Both the position numbers and the translations under genes were made by a program. The notes under the pieces are model-generated. The model saw nothing but the letters and a program-made list of their open reading frames with translations. It made no database searches and was not told the origin of the DNA. Below are positions 9,115 to 18,604 of a DNA stretch of 64,000 bases, one piece after another (the stretch's first letter is position 1; every line of letters starts with the position of its first letter). The DNA comes from an uncultured Blautia sp. (lineage in GTDB: Bacteria; Bacillota; Clostridia; Lachnospirales; Lachnospiraceae), in assembly GCA_946557785.1 (NCBI GenBank), contig CAMNTH010000019.1, positions 1 to 64,000 of the forward strand, in the 5' to 3' direction.

Positions 9115-10527
9115 ATGGCTGACGATTATGAAAATAGAGAGGAACTGATGGAAGAGGAGACAGAGGATAAGGATCAGGATGAATATGAGAATTTCTGTTT
9201 TCTTTGCCGCAGGCCTGAAAGCCAGGCTGGGAAGATGGTTGAGCTTCCAAATAATATACATATTTGCTCTCAGTGTATGCAGAAGAGCTTTGATACAATG
9301 AATGAGCAGATGAGCAGCGGAAAAATGAATTATATGGATCTTTTGAACATGCCGGGGATCAGCATGATTGATCTTAGCAATGTTAGGAATCCTGTACAGA
9401 AGCCTAAGAAAATAAAAAAGAAAAAAGAAGGGCAGAAACCTGCACTTGACCTGAAGAATATTCCGGCGCCTCATAAAATAAAGGCGACGCTTGATGAATA
9501 CGTTATTGGACAGGAGTATGCCAAAAAGGTAATGTCCGTAGCCGTTTATAATCATTATAAGCGGGTTGCTACAGACACCATGGACGAGATTGATATTGAG
9601 AAGTCCAACATGCTGATGATCGGGCCTACCGGCTGCGGTAAGACGTATTTGGTAAAGACCCTTGCAAAGCTTCTGGATGTACCCCTTGCCATTGCAGACG
9701 CCACATCTTTGACAGAAGCAGGATATATCGGCGATGATATTGAAAGCGTGGTATCAAAGCTTCTGGCTGCAGCAGATAATGATGTGGAAAAGGCGGAACA
9801 TGGGATTATTTTCATAGATGAGATTGATAAACTGGCTAAGAAGAAAAATACCAATCAGCGTGATGTCAGCGGAGAGGCGGTTCAGCAGGGCATGCTGAAG
9901 CTTCTGGAGGGCAGCGAGGTAGAGGTTCCGGTCGGCGCCAACAGTAAAAATGCCATGGTACCTCTGACAACGGTAAACACAAGAAATATTCTTTTTATCT
10001 GCGGAGGGGCTTTCCCGGATCTGGAGAACATTATTAAAGAGCGTTTGAATAAACAGGCATCCATTGGCTTTTACGCAGATCTGAAAGATAAATATGATAA
10101 CGACCCTCATTTATTAGAAAAAGTTACTGTGGAGGATTTGCGCAGTTTTGGCATGATACCGGAATTTATCGGACGTCTTCCCATTATCTTTACGCTGAAC
10201 AGTCTTACGGAGGATATGCTGGTAAAAATTCTGCGGGAGCCGAAGAATGCTATTTTGAAACAGTATCAGAAGCTTTTAGCACTGGATGAAGTGAAGCTGG
10301 AGTTCGACAATGATGCCCTGAAGGCTATTGCGGAAAAAGCAATGGAAAAGCAGACGGGAGCCAGGGCTCTCCGTGCGATCCTGGAAGAGTACATGCTGGA
10401 TATTATGTATGAAATTCCCAAGGATGACAGTATTGGCCAGGTAATCATTACAGGAGATTATATACGCGGAACAGGCGGCCCCAGGATCCTTCTGCGTGGG
10501 CAGGAAATGACTTTATTGGAGGAATAG
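9115..10527 (+). CDS. ClpX-like AAA+ ATPase, divergent second ClpX paralogue
   Basis: About 470 residues. An acidic N-terminus leads to a ClpX-type zinc finger (Cys28, Cys31, Cys51, Cys54). A linker with a Lys-rich patch (PKKIKKKKEG) follows, longer than in the canonical ClpX at 55.8 kb. Then comes the AAA+ module with Walker A GPTGCGKT (about 170-177), pore loop GYIGDD, Walker B IIFIDEIDK, and C-terminal GARALRAILEE. The IGF tripeptide that docks ClpX on ClpP is kept (ASIGFYA). The RKH loop that helps select ssrA-type substrates is absent: the canonical copy has GGRKHPHQE where this one has GANSKNAM. ATG at 9115 is chosen because AAGGAG at 9104-9109 is correctly spaced; the frame opens further upstream at 9088. 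I infer an unfoldase, perhaps ClpP-coupled, with altered substrates. Confidence 0.9.
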   Translation: MADDYENREELMEEETEDKDQDEYENFCFLCRRPESQAGKMVELPNNIHICSQCMQKSFDTMNEQMSSGKMNYMDLLNMPGISMIDLSNVRNPVQKPKKIKKKKEGQKPALDLKNIPAPHKIKATLDEYVIGQEYAKKVMSVAVYNHYKRVATDTMDEIDIEKSNMLMIGPTGCGKTYLVKTLAKLLDVPLAIADATSLTEAGYIGDDIESVVSKLLAAADNDVEKAEHGIIFIDEIDKLAKKKNTNQRDVSGEAVQQGMLKLLEGSEVEVPVGANSKNAMVPLTTVNTRNILFICGGAFPDLENIIKERLNKQASIGFYADLKDKYDNDPHLLEKVTVEDLRSFGMIPEFIGRLPIIFTLNSLTEDMLVKILREPKNAILKQYQKLLALDEVKLEFDNDALKAIAEKAMEKQTGARALRAILEEYMLDIMYEIPKDDSIGQVIITGDYIRGTGGPRILLRGQEMTLLEE

Positions 10528-10544
10528 GAAAGGAGAATGAAATT

Positions 10545-11093
10545 ATGGGAATGGAGTTTTTTGACGATCTGGGTGCTACATTATCAAAAACGGCAAAGGA
10601 ATTTGGCGTGCGTGCAGAGTCTATTTATGAGACACAGAAGCTTCGCAGCAAAATTTCAGGAGAAGAGCGTGCCATCAGACAGTTGATGGCAGATCTGGGA
10701 AGAACTATTTACAGGGTTTATGCAAAAGACGGAGAGATGACAGATGAACAAAGAGAGCTGTGTGAGAAGATTGATCATCATATGGAACTGATCAGCCGCT
10801 GTAAAGCAGAGATGGCAGGAAAAAGGGGGAAAAGAATCTGCCCTTCCTGCAAGGAAACCTTGGATAATGCAGCTGCTTTTTGCCCGTACTGCGGCGCCGC
10901 ATGTACGACCCCGGAACCGGAAGAGGAAGCAGGCGATGTGGCAGCGGAGACTGTTATAAACGACTCAGAGACAGCATATGACGAAGAAGTGGACGAGAAT
11001 AGGCAGACGGCTGAAGATGGGGCGGCATCCCCGGAGGCAGAGGCGCCTGGGTTTTGCGGCAGGCAGGAACAGAAGGAAGAGGAACAGGAATAA
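10545..11093 (+). CDS. Helical zinc-ribbon protein of unknown function
   Basis: 182 residues. The first 85 or so are helical and amphipathic, including a likely coiled coil (ETQKLRSKISGEERAIRQLM). A four-cysteine zinc ribbon follows near residues 100-120 (CPSCKETLDNAAAFCPYCGA), then a strongly acidic, disordered tail. No signal peptide or membrane segment is seen. It starts 17 nt after the stop of the clpX paralogue, so the two are almost certainly cotranscribed. Proteins of this layout are common in Clostridia but uncharacterised as far as I know. The pairing suggests an adaptor or partner of the ATPase, which is inference only. Confidence 0.75.
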   Translation: MGMEFFDDLGATLSKTAKEFGVRAESIYETQKLRSKISGEERAIRQLMADLGRTIYRVYAKDGEMTDEQRELCEKIDHHMELISRCKAEMAGKRGKRICPSCKETLDNAAAFCPYCGAACTTPEPEEEAGDVAAETVINDSETAYDEEVDENRQTAEDGAASPEAEAPGFCGRQEQKEEEQE

Positions 11094-11165
11094 CACCTCA
11101 CATTGGAAGAAGAGACCGGAAAGTATGAGAAAACATAGTAAGGGAATTTAGAAGGAGTGAAAATA

Positions 11166-11705
11166 ATGAAGCTGAAGGAAGAGAGAAAAAATCGCCTCTT
11201 TTGGCTGAAAAAACTGATTGCTGCTGTTCTGGTTACAGCAGCAATTGTTTTAGGGTTGGAATATGGTGCTATGCCGGAAAAAGAGGTTTATGCAGCAGTA
11301 AAGAATACATCTGTTAAGAACCTTTCGGCAGGATCCGCTAAAAAAGATCCGATTATTTCGCTGACGGATAAAAGCGGAAGATATTTGACCAAAGTAAAAA
11401 ATACCTGGTATTTGAAAGATAAAAACGGGAAAGCATTAACAGGAGTTCAGTATGTCAGAGTTGTGAAAACGCCGGAATTTCAGACGGGATATTATATGTT
11501 TGACAGCAGAGGCAGACTGATTCCGAAAACTGCAGTTTATTATTTCAAAAAACAGACGATTGGAAATGCTACTTTTAAAGGATATCATTGTACGAATTCA
11601 AAGGGACGATTTTTGTCCTCCCCCTATGGGCTGGCATCTCTCAAAAATCTGACCTGCAAAGAGAGTAGAGGGTGTTTCCATAGCATCAGGCTATTATTAT
11701 TTTAA
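11166..11705 (+). pseudogene. 5' part of a frameshifted secreted serine hydrolase gene (signal peptide and wall-binding-like repeats)
   Basis: The 179-residue frame begins with a signal peptide (hydrophobic residues about 13-31, likely cleavage after VYA) and continues with Tyr/Trp-rich repeats of the glucan- or choline-binding type (GRYLTKVKNTWYLKDKNGK, GYYMFDSRGRL). ATG at 11166 follows GAAGGAG at 11151-11157. From about 11661 the reading frame departs from the repeat pattern (CKESRGCFH) and stops at 11705. The correct continuation lies in the + frame whose codons start at 11662, where KRVEGVSIASGYYYFN resumes the repeats. Losing one GA unit from the tract at 11661-11665 would explain the shift. 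It may be a true pseudogene, a phase-variable gene or a sequencing error. Confidence 0.75.
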
Positions 11706-12735
11706 CTCTGCTGGACAGCTTGTCACAGCGCCGGGCTTTCGAACGGTAAAGCAGAAGCTAGGCAGTAAGACACTTAACGGTGCCTATTGCTTTGGAGGAA
11801 AAAACGGTACTTTGGTTCAGAAGGCCGGATGGGTCACGCTGAAAAACAAACAGCATTATATTGCTTCTTCAGGAAAACAGGCGAGAAACTGTTGGAAATC
11901 AGGATATTACCTTTTGGCAGATGGTACGATTGCTAAGAATCAGCGTGTTCCAGATGGTTCCTATGTGGACTGCGACGGACGCAAATGTGCGAAGTCGGAA
12001 ATGAAACTGAGCGCAATGAAGAAGCAGATTACTGCAATGACGAACAGCTATCCTGGCAACTGGTCTGTATATGTGAAAAATTTAAAAACAGGAGATATGG
12101 TGAATATAAATGAAAGGGCAATGTATCCTGCCAGTGTGATTAAGCCCTTTGTAATGGCCTCAACCTTTGAGCAGATTAAGAACAAAAAACTTTCTTATGA
12201 TTCCAGGTTGAAAAATCTTCTGAAAGAGATGATCACAGTCAGCGATAATGAGGCTTATAATGAACTTGTACGGCTGAACAGTTCTTCCCACAGCTTTGTA
12301 AACGGTGCGTCAGTGGTGAACAGCTATCTGAAAAAGAACGGATTCAAAAAGACGGAGTGTCATTCCACACTGCATCCTTCTTCTTCCTATTTTACCAGTG
12401 ACGGCGGTTCAAACAGATCTTCTGCTAAGGACTGCGGAGTTCTGCTGGAGAAAATTTATAAAGGTACCTGTGTATCTTCAAAATATTCAAAGGAGATGCT
12501 GAACCTTCTTCTTAGACAAACACGCAGATGGAAGATTCCGTCCGGACTTCCCGCAGGCACCAAGGTTGCAAATAAAACAGGGGAGACTTCATCATCACAG
12601 CACGATATGGCTATCGTATATGGCCCGAAAGCTACATATGTAATCAGTGCTTTTTCGGAAAATGCAGGTGAATACTATGGTGTCAATGGTATAAGAAATA
12701 TATCCAGATATGTTTATAATTACTTGAACAAATAA
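11653..12735 (+). pseudogene. 3' part of the frameshifted gene: class A beta-lactamase-like serine hydrolase domain
   Basis: The open frame (no stop after 11652) continues the repeats and then enters a penicillin-recognising serine hydrolase domain. It has the SxxK motif (PASVIKPF, near 12130), an SDN motif (TVSDNEAYN, near 12240) and a KTG motif (ANKTGETSS, near 12575). These three make up the beta-lactamase/PBP active site. A clear ExxLN omega-loop glutamate was not seen, so beta-lactam hydrolysis is not implied; a wall-associated peptidase or inactive relative is as likely. No ribosome site precedes the first possible start (TTG at 11812), so this half is unlikely to be made alone. Together the halves would encode about 525 residues. 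Confidence 0.75.
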
Positions 12736-12858
12736 AAGGAGGAGATGGATTAGGAATCAAAGGTTAATGCAAAATTAAGGCGTTGACATAAGCTCCAAGC
12801 AGATTCTTGGTCCTTGTAATACAAAGGGCGTTAAAGTGAGTGTGAAATAATGTAAATA

Positions 12859-12896
12859 AATACGGGAAGCCACAGTTATATGGGCTTCCCGTATTT
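12859..12896. terminator. Bidirectional hairpin terminator between the hydrolase gene and tRNA-Leu
   Basis: ATACGGGAAGCC and GGCTTCCCGTAT form a perfect stem of about 12 bp. On the - strand it lies just past a T-run that follows the tRNA 3' end. The interval 12736-12858 holds only a ribosome-site-like GGAGGAG with an immediate ATG-GAT-TAG and no gene I can support. Confidence 0.75.
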
Positions 12897-12911
12897 ATAA
12901 GCAAAAAAAAA

Positions 12912-12995
12912 TGCAGGAGATGGGACTTGAACCCACACGATCTTGCGACCACAGGCACCTGAAGCCTGCGCGTCTGCCAATTCCGCCACTCCTGC
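12912..12995 (-). tRNA. tRNA-Leu (anticodon CAG)
   Basis: On the - strand the acceptor stem GCAGGAG pairs with CTCCTGC, with discriminator A. The anticodon stem CAGGC/GCCTG encloses the loop TTCAGGT, giving anticodon CAG, which reads CTG. A variable arm of the long (type II) kind and a GGTTCAAGTCC T-loop are present. The 3' CCA is not encoded; a T-run follows directly. It is transcribed against the flanking protein genes. Confidence 0.95.
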
Positions 12996-13115
12996 ATTTG
13001 TTATTCAATCGCTCTCTCGCGACTGCTTGATTATAATACCTTATCTTAGATGAAATGTCAATAGATTTTTTGAAAAAATTTCAATATTTTCAAAAAAAGA
13101 TTTTTAAAGATTTTG

Positions 13116-13144
13116 TTGAAAAAGAGAAAGGCTTGTGATACAAT
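13116..13144 (+). promoter_or_regulatory. Candidate carA promoter
   Basis: TTGAAA at 13116-13121 and TACAAT at 13139-13144 with a 17-nt spacer. The leader to the ATG at 13199 would be under 50 nt. That leaves no room for a T-box or a PyrR attenuator, and neither was seen. Confidence 0.55.
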
Positions 13145-13198
13145 TTTGAAGATTTAGGATAAAATAATGAGGAAGAAAACGATAGAAAGGGAGATTGT

Positions 13199-14275
13199 AT
13201 GAAAGCATTTCTGATATTAGAAGACGGCCATGTTTTTACAGGAACAAGTATCGGGTCTGCCAGGGAAGTCATCAGCGAAATTGTCTTTAACACTTCGATG
13301 ACCGGTTATCTGGAAGTAATGACTGACCCTTCCTATGCAGGGCAGGCGGTATGTATGACCTACCCCTTAATTGGTAACTATGGAATCTGTTATGATGATC
13401 AGGAGTCCATAAAGCCGTGGATCGATGGTTTTATTGTAAGAGAACTATCACGGATTCCCAGCAATTTCCGAAGCGTAGACACAATTCAGCACTTTCTAGC
13501 CAAACATGATATTCCTGGCATCGCAGGTATAGATACCAGAGCCCTTACCAAAATCCTCAGAGAAAAGGGCACAATGAATGGTATGATTACCGTCAATGAA
13601 AAATATGATTTAGAAACAATTATTCCCCGCTTAAAAGCATATACAACCGGCAAAGTAGTGGAAAAGGTTACCTGCCGTGAAAAACAGATTTTAAAAGGAA
13701 ATGGACCCAAAGTAGCCCTGATGGATTTTGGCGCAAAAAGGAACATTGCCAGATCCTTAAATGAAAGAGGCTGTCAGGTAACGATTTACCCGGCGCTGAC
13801 CACGGCAGAGGAGATTTTAAAGGATCAGCCTGACGGAATTATGCTGAGCAACGGCCCCGGAGACCCTAAGGAATGTACATCCATTATTCAGGAAATTAAG
13901 AAGCTTTATGACGCAGAGGTGCCTGTATTTGCCATTTGCCTTGGACATCAGCTTATGGCTCTGGCTGCAGGGGGCGATACTTACAAAATGAAATATGGCC
14001 ATAGAGGGGGCAACCATCCGGTAAAGGATCTTGCCGCAGGAAGGGTTTACATTTCTTCCCAAAACCATGGTTATGTGGTGGATGCCAGAGCGCTGGAGGA
14101 GAAAAACATTGCAAAGCCTGCATTTGTCAATGTGAATGACGGTACCAATGAAGGAATGGAATATACAGGAAAGAGTATTTTTACTGTGCAGTTCCACCCG
14201 GAGGCATGTCCCGGACCGCAGGATTCAAGCTGCTTATTTGACAGATTTATGGAAATGATGGGAGGGAAGCACTAA
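13199..14275 (+). CDS. carA: Carbamoyl-phosphate synthase small subunit (glutamine amidotransferase)
   Basis: 358 residues, the usual length. The N-terminal CPSase small-chain domain (FLILEDGHVFTGTSIG, FNTSMTGYLEVMTDPSYAGQ) is followed by a class I glutamine amidotransferase domain. Its nucleophile Cys sits in FAICLGHQLMALA and the His-Glu pair in VQFHPEACPGP. It releases ammonia from glutamine and channels it to CarB for carbamoyl phosphate, used in pyrimidine and arginine synthesis. The stop codon overlaps the carB start by one base (TAATG). No pyr or arg genes flank it, so pathway-specific control cannot be read from context. Confidence 0.98.
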   Translation: MKAFLILEDGHVFTGTSIGSAREVISEIVFNTSMTGYLEVMTDPSYAGQAVCMTYPLIGNYGICYDDQESIKPWIDGFIVRELSRIPSNFRSVDTIQHFLAKHDIPGIAGIDTRALTKILREKGTMNGMITVNEKYDLETIIPRLKAYTTGKVVEKVTCREKQILKGNGPKVALMDFGAKRNIARSLNERGCQVTIYPALTTAEEILKDQPDGIMLSNGPGDPKECTSIIQEIKKLYDAEVPVFAICLGHQLMALAAGGDTYKMKYGHRGGNHPVKDLAAGRVYISSQNHGYVVDARALEEKNIAKPAFVNVNDGTNEGMEYTGKSIFTVQFHPEACPGPQDSSCLFDRFMEMMGGKH

Positions 14276-17200
14276 TGCCAAAGAATAAAGATATTCACAA
14301 AGTTCTGGTGATCGGTTCAGGCCCTATCATTATCGGACAGGCAGCAGAATTTGACTATGCGGGAACCCAGGCCTGCCGCTCCCTGAAAGAAGAGGGGATG
14401 GAGGTTGTGCTTTTAAACTCCAATCCTGCCACCATCATGACGGATAAAGACATTGCAGACCGTGTATATATTGAACCGCTGACAGCAGAAGTGGTAGAGC
14501 GGCTGATCCTTAAGGAAAAACCTGACAGCGTGCTTCCTACCCTGGGAGGGCAGGCGGGATTGAACCTTGCCATGGAACTGGATGAAAAGGGATTTTTCAA
14601 GGAACACAACGTACGGCTGATCGGCACTACTGCAGAGACGATCAAAAAAGCAGAAGACAGGCAGGAATTTAAAGATACCATGGAAAAGATCGGGGAGCCT
14701 GTTGCGGCTTCCAAAGTAGTTACTACGGTGGAAGACGGCCTTGCTTTTACCAATACCATTGGATATCCGGTTGTCCTTCGGCCTGCTTACACCCTGGGGG
14801 GAAGCGGCGGAGGCATTGCCCATAATGAATACGAACTTCGTGAAATCCTGGAGAACGGGCTTCGTCTTTCACGTGTGGGAGAGGTTTTGGTAGAGCGCTG
14901 TATTGCGGGATGGAAAGAAATTGAATATGAGGTCATGCGTGACGGAGCAGGAAACTGCATTACTGTCTGCAATATGGAGAATATTGACCCGGTAGGGGTT
15001 CATACAGGAGACTCCATTGTTGTTGCACCTTCCCAAACCCTGGGGGATAAGGAATACCAGATGCTGCGTACCTCTGCACTGAACATTATTACAGAGCTTG
15101 GAATCACCGGGGGATGTAATGTGCAGTATGCTTTGAATCCTGAGAGCTTTGAGTATTGTGTGATTGAGGTAAACCCCCGTGTAAGCCGTTCTTCTGCACT
15201 TGCAAGTAAGGCTACAGGCTATCCCATTGCAAAAGTTGCAGCCAAGATCGCCCTGGGTTATACGCTGGATGAAATCCCCAACGCCATTACAGGAAAAACC
15301 TACGCAAGCTTTGAACCTATGCTGGACTACTGCGTAGTCAAAATACCACGTCTTCCCTTTGATAAATTTATTACAGCCAAAAGAACCCTTACGACCCAGA
15401 TGAAAGCCACAGGAGAGGTAATGAGTATCTGCCACAGCTTTGAGGGGGCGTTGATGAAAGCAATCCGTTCCCTGGAGCAGCATGTTGACAGCCTTCTGTC
15501 CTATGATTTTTCTCATTTGGATTCAGAGGAGCTTCTGGAAGAACTGATGATCGTAGACGACCGCAGGATCTGGAAAATAGCAGAAGCAATCCGAAGAGGG
15601 CTTTCCCAGGAAATGCTTTATGAGATTACCAAGATTGACCATTGGTTCATTGATAAGATCGCCATTCTGGTGGAAATGGAGCAGGCTCTTAAAAACCGGG
15701 AACTGACTTATGAAATGCTTTTGGAAGCGAAACGACTGGAATTCCCGGATAATGTCATTGCTGCCCTTTCCGGAAAAACAGAGACAGAAATAAAAGCCAT
15801 GCGCAAGGAATATGGAATTACTGCGGCGTATAAAATGGTAGATACCTGTGCAGCAGAATTTGCTGCAGCCACGCCTTATTACTATTCTGTTTACGGAGAC
15901 AGTGAAGCTGAAAACGAAGCAAAAGCTACGCCAAATAAGAAAAAGGTTCTGGTTTTGGGATCCGGCCCCATCCGTATCGGCCAGGGAATTGAGTTCGACT
16001 TTTGTTCGGTACACTGTACCTGGGCCTTTGCAAAAGAAGGCTATGAAACGATCATTATCAACAACAATCCGGAAACCGTGAGCACAGATTTTGATATTGC
16101 AGATAAGCTGTATTTTGAGCCGCTGACTCCGGAGGATGTGGAGAATATTGTCAATGTGGAGAAGCCGGACGGCGCTGTAGTGCAGTTTGGCGGACAGACT
16201 GCCATTAAGCTGACAGAAGCGCTGATGAAGATGGGAGTTAAAATCCTTGGAACCTCTGCAGAAAACGTGGATGCTGCAGAAGACAGGGAGCTTTTTGACC
16301 GCATATTGGAGCAGTGCCGCATCCCCCGGCCAAAGGGGCATACGGTATTTACAGCAGAAGAGGCGAAAAAAGCAGCCAACGAACTTGGTTATCCTGTTCT
16401 GGTACGTCCATCCTATGTCCTCGGGGGACAGGGAATGCGGATCGCAGTAAGCGATGAGGATGTGGAGGAGTATATCGGCATCATCAACCAGATTGCACAG
16501 GAGCATCCCATTTTGGTGGATAAGTACCTGATGGGTAAAGAAATTGAGGTGGATGCAGTCTGCGATGGAGAAGAGATTCTGATACCTGGCATTATGGAGC
16601 ACATTGAGCGTGCAGGGATCCATTCAGGAGACAGCATTTCCGTATATCCGGCTCAGACCATCAGTGATGAGGCAAAAGCAACCATAGCGGAATATACCCG
16701 CCGTCTTGCACAAGCACTCCATGTGATCGGAATGATCAATATTCAGTTCATTGTGTGCAAGGATGAAGTATACGTAATCGAGGTAAATCCACGCTCCAGC
16801 CGTACAGTTCCCTATATCAGCAAAGTAACCGGAATTCCCATTATTCCGCTGGCAACCAAGGTTATTTTGGGCCATAAATTAAAGGATCAGGGATATGAGC
16901 CGGGACTCCAGCCGGAGGCAAAGCATATTGCAATTAAGATGCCGGTATTTTCCTTCGAAAAGATACGGGGGGCTGATATTAGCCTTGGGCCGGAGATGAA
17001 ATCTACAGGAGAATGCCTTGGAATTGCAGAAAGCTTTAATGAAGCCCTTTATAAAGCTTTTTTGGGGGCAGGGATCCGTCTTCCAAAGCACAAAAACATG
17101 ATCATCACAGTAAAAGAAGAAGATAAGGAAGACATCATTCCCATTGCCAAACGGTTTGAAGCTATTGGATACCGTATTTACGCCACAAGAGGAACCGCAA

Positions 17201-17490
17201 AAGTGCTCAAGGAGAATGGGATTAGGGTGATTCGAACCAATAAGCTGGAGCAGCCGGCGCCCAATCTGATGGATCTGATTCTGGGACATAAGATCGATGT
17301 GGTAATTGACACGCCGCCGCAGGGCGTGGAGCATCAGAAGGATGGTTTTATTATCCGAAGAAATGCCATTGAAACTGGTGTAAATGTACTGACTTCCCTG
17401 GATACGGCAGAGGCTCTTGTAACAAGCCTGGAAAATACGGATATCCACAATCTGACTCTCATTGATATTGCAGCTATTGTGAGCCGTTAA
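14275..17490 (+). CDS. carB: Carbamoyl-phosphate synthase large subunit
   Basis: 1071 residues, full length. It has two homologous halves, each with a pre-ATP-grasp and an ATP-grasp domain: [21 protein letters not shown] with [19 protein letters not shown] in the first, and [19 protein letters not shown] with [19 protein letters not shown] in the second. A C-terminal MGS-like domain (about residues 930-1071) normally binds allosteric effectors. It makes carbamoyl phosphate from bicarbonate, ammonia delivered by CarA, and two ATP. Start by one-base overlap with the carA stop; a GGAGGGAAG ribosome site lies inside the carA end. Confidence 0.98.
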   Translation: MPKNKDIHKVLVIGSGPIIIGQAAEFDYAGTQACRSLKEEGMEVVLLNSNPATIMTDKDIADRVYIEPLTAEVVERLILKEKPDSVLPTLGGQAGLNLAMELDEKGFFKEHNVRLIGTTAETIKKAEDRQEFKDTMEKIGEPVAASKVVTTVEDGLAFTNTIGYPVVLRPAYTLGGSGGGIAHNEYELREILENGLRLSRVGEVLVERCIAGWKEIEYEVMRDGAGNCITVCNMENIDPVGVHTGDSIVVAPSQTLGDKEYQMLRTSALNIITELGITGGCNVQYALNPESFEYCVIEVNPRVSRSSALASKATGYPIAKVAAKIALGYTLDEIPNAITGKTYASFEPMLDYCVVKIPRLPFDKFITAKRTLTTQMKATGEVMSICHSFEGALMKAIRSLEQHVDSLLSYDFSHLDSEELLEELMIVDDRRIWKIAEAIRRGLSQEMLYEITKIDHWFIDKIAILVEMEQALKNRELTYEMLLEAKRLEFPDNVIAALSGKTETEIKAMRKEYGITAAYKMVDTCAAEFAAATPYYYSVYGDSEAENEAKATPNKKKVLVLGSGPIRIGQGIEFDFCSVHCTWAFAKEGYETIIINNNPETVSTDFDIADKLYFEPLTPEDVENIVNVEKPDGAVVQFGGQTAIKLTEALMKMGVKILGTSAENVDAAEDRELFDRILEQCRIPRPKGHTVFTAEEAKKAANELGYPVLVRPSYVLGGQGMRIAVSDEDVEEYIGIINQIAQEHPILVDKYLMGKEIEVDAVCDGEEILIPGIMEHIERAGIHSGDSISVYPAQTISDEAKATIAEYTRRLAQALHVIGMINIQFIVCKDEVYVIEVNPRSSRTVPYISKVTGIPIIPLATKVILGHKLKDQGYEPGLQPEAKHIAIKMPVFSFEKIRGADISLGPEMKSTGECLGIAESFNEALYKAFLGAGIRLPKHKNMIITVKEEDKEDIIPIAKRFEAIGYRIYATRGTAKVLKENGIRVIRTNKLEQPAPNLMDLILGHKIDVVIDTPPQGVEHQKDGFIIRRNAIETGVNVLTSLDTAEALVTSLENTDIHNLTLIDIAAIVSR

Positions 17491-17521
17491 AAAAGAAACT
17501 TTAAAACAAAATAAAAAATAC

Positions 17522-17562
17522 AAAGGCGAAGACTGCTGTTTTAATGGCATCTTCGCCTTTCT
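17522..17562 (+). terminator. Terminator after carB
   Basis: AAAGGCGAAGA and TCTTCGCCTTT form an 11-bp stem, followed by T-rich sequence, 32 nt after the carB stop codon. Confidence 0.85.
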
Positions 17563-17608
17563 TATGGTATACTTACCAAAGAACAACTATGTTATGAAGG
17601 GAGAAATT

Positions 17609-18511
17609 ATGGATATTTTAGAATTGATCAAAGTAATTGTCCTTGGGATTGTAGAAGGAATAACAGAGTGGCTTCCTATCAGTAGCACAGGGCATATGAT
17701 TCTGGTGGATGAATTTATTAAGCTGAATGTCAGCGAGGAGTTTATGGAATTTTTCCTGGTAGTTATCCAGCTCGGAGCTATATTAGCTGTAGTGGTGCTT
17801 TATTGGAGCAAGCTTTGGCCGTTTTACATAAGGGAGATCCCTAAGAATAAGCAGAGAGCCATCGCACAGCAGCCTGCAGTATCTCGTGGGGTGCTGACCT
17901 TTGTAGAGCGGTTCTGTGATAAAGAAAAATGGATCCTTTGGTTTAAGATCGTGGTAGCCTGCCTTCCAACGATCATCATTGCATTGCCGTTTAATGATGT
18001 GATTGAAGAGAAATTCAACAACTATGTGGTGGTTGCCATTGCGCTGATTGTTTACGGCGTATTGTTTATTTTTATTGAAAATTATAATAAGAAGAGAAAA
18101 CCGGTATGTACTTCATTGGAGTGCTTATCCTTCAAAACAGCTTTTCTGATCGGTGTATTCCAAGTGCTTGCAGTAGTTCCGGGAACCTCCCGCTCCGGCT
18201 CCACCATCATCGGAGGAATCCTGGTGGGAACTTCCCGTACGGTAGCTGCTGAATTTACCTTCTTCCTGGCAATTCCTGTTATGTTTGGCGCCAGTCTTCT
18301 GAAGCTTGCGAAATTCGGGTTTGCTTTTACTTCGGCAGAAGTGATTACTTTGGTGGTAGGAATGGCGGTAGCTTTTGTAGTGTCCATCCTTGCCATTAAA
18401 TTTCTCATGAGCTACATTAAAAAGCATGATTTCAAAGCATTTGGCTGGTATCGGATCATACTGGGCATTCTGGTGCTGGGATACTTTATCGGAAAAACAT
18501 TTCTGGGCTGA
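17609..18511 (+). CDS. uppP: Undecaprenyl-diphosphatase (BacA/UppP)
   Basis: About 300 residues of an integral membrane protein with roughly eight helices. The two UppP signatures are present: [15 protein letters not shown] near residue 20 and [13 protein letters not shown] near residue 190, which form the re-entrant active site. It dephosphorylates undecaprenyl pyrophosphate to recycle the carrier for peptidoglycan and for the surface polysaccharide encoded upstream, and it can confer bacitracin tolerance. ATG at 17609 is chosen over the longer frame because AAGGGAG lies just before it and [21 protein letters not shown] is the normal family start. Confidence 0.97.
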   Translation: MDILELIKVIVLGIVEGITEWLPISSTGHMILVDEFIKLNVSEEFMEFFLVVIQLGAILAVVVLYWSKLWPFYIREIPKNKQRAIAQQPAVSRGVLTFVERFCDKEKWILWFKIVVACLPTIIIALPFNDVIEEKFNNYVVVAIALIVYGVLFIFIENYNKKRKPVCTSLECLSFKTAFLIGVFQVLAVVPGTSRSGSTIIGGILVGTSRTVAAEFTFFLAIPVMFGASLLKLAKFGFAFTSAEVITLVVGMAVAFVVSILAIKFLMSYIKKHDFKAFGWYRIILGILVLGYFIGKTFLG

Positions 18512-18604
18512 TAAGCTGCAGAAAGTATATAAAATACATACAGAATACTGCTTGGCAGGAATTGGGGCCTGAAAGGCATAGAAAAAAGCGGAGGTATATG
18601 ATTT

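Noticed and set aside
12736-12768. Ribosome-site-like GGAGGAG followed by ATG after the hydrolase gene
   Set aside because: The ATG is followed at once by GAT and TAG, so no protein is encoded.
13145-13198. Possible T-box, PyrR attenuator or arginine riboswitch before carA
   Set aside because: The predicted leader is under 50 nt and shows no terminator hairpin or T-box sequence.
15523-16623. Antisense frame of 366 codons within carB
   Set aside because: It lies wholly opposite a conserved carB domain, resembles no protein family and has no translation signals. It is a by-product of codon bias.
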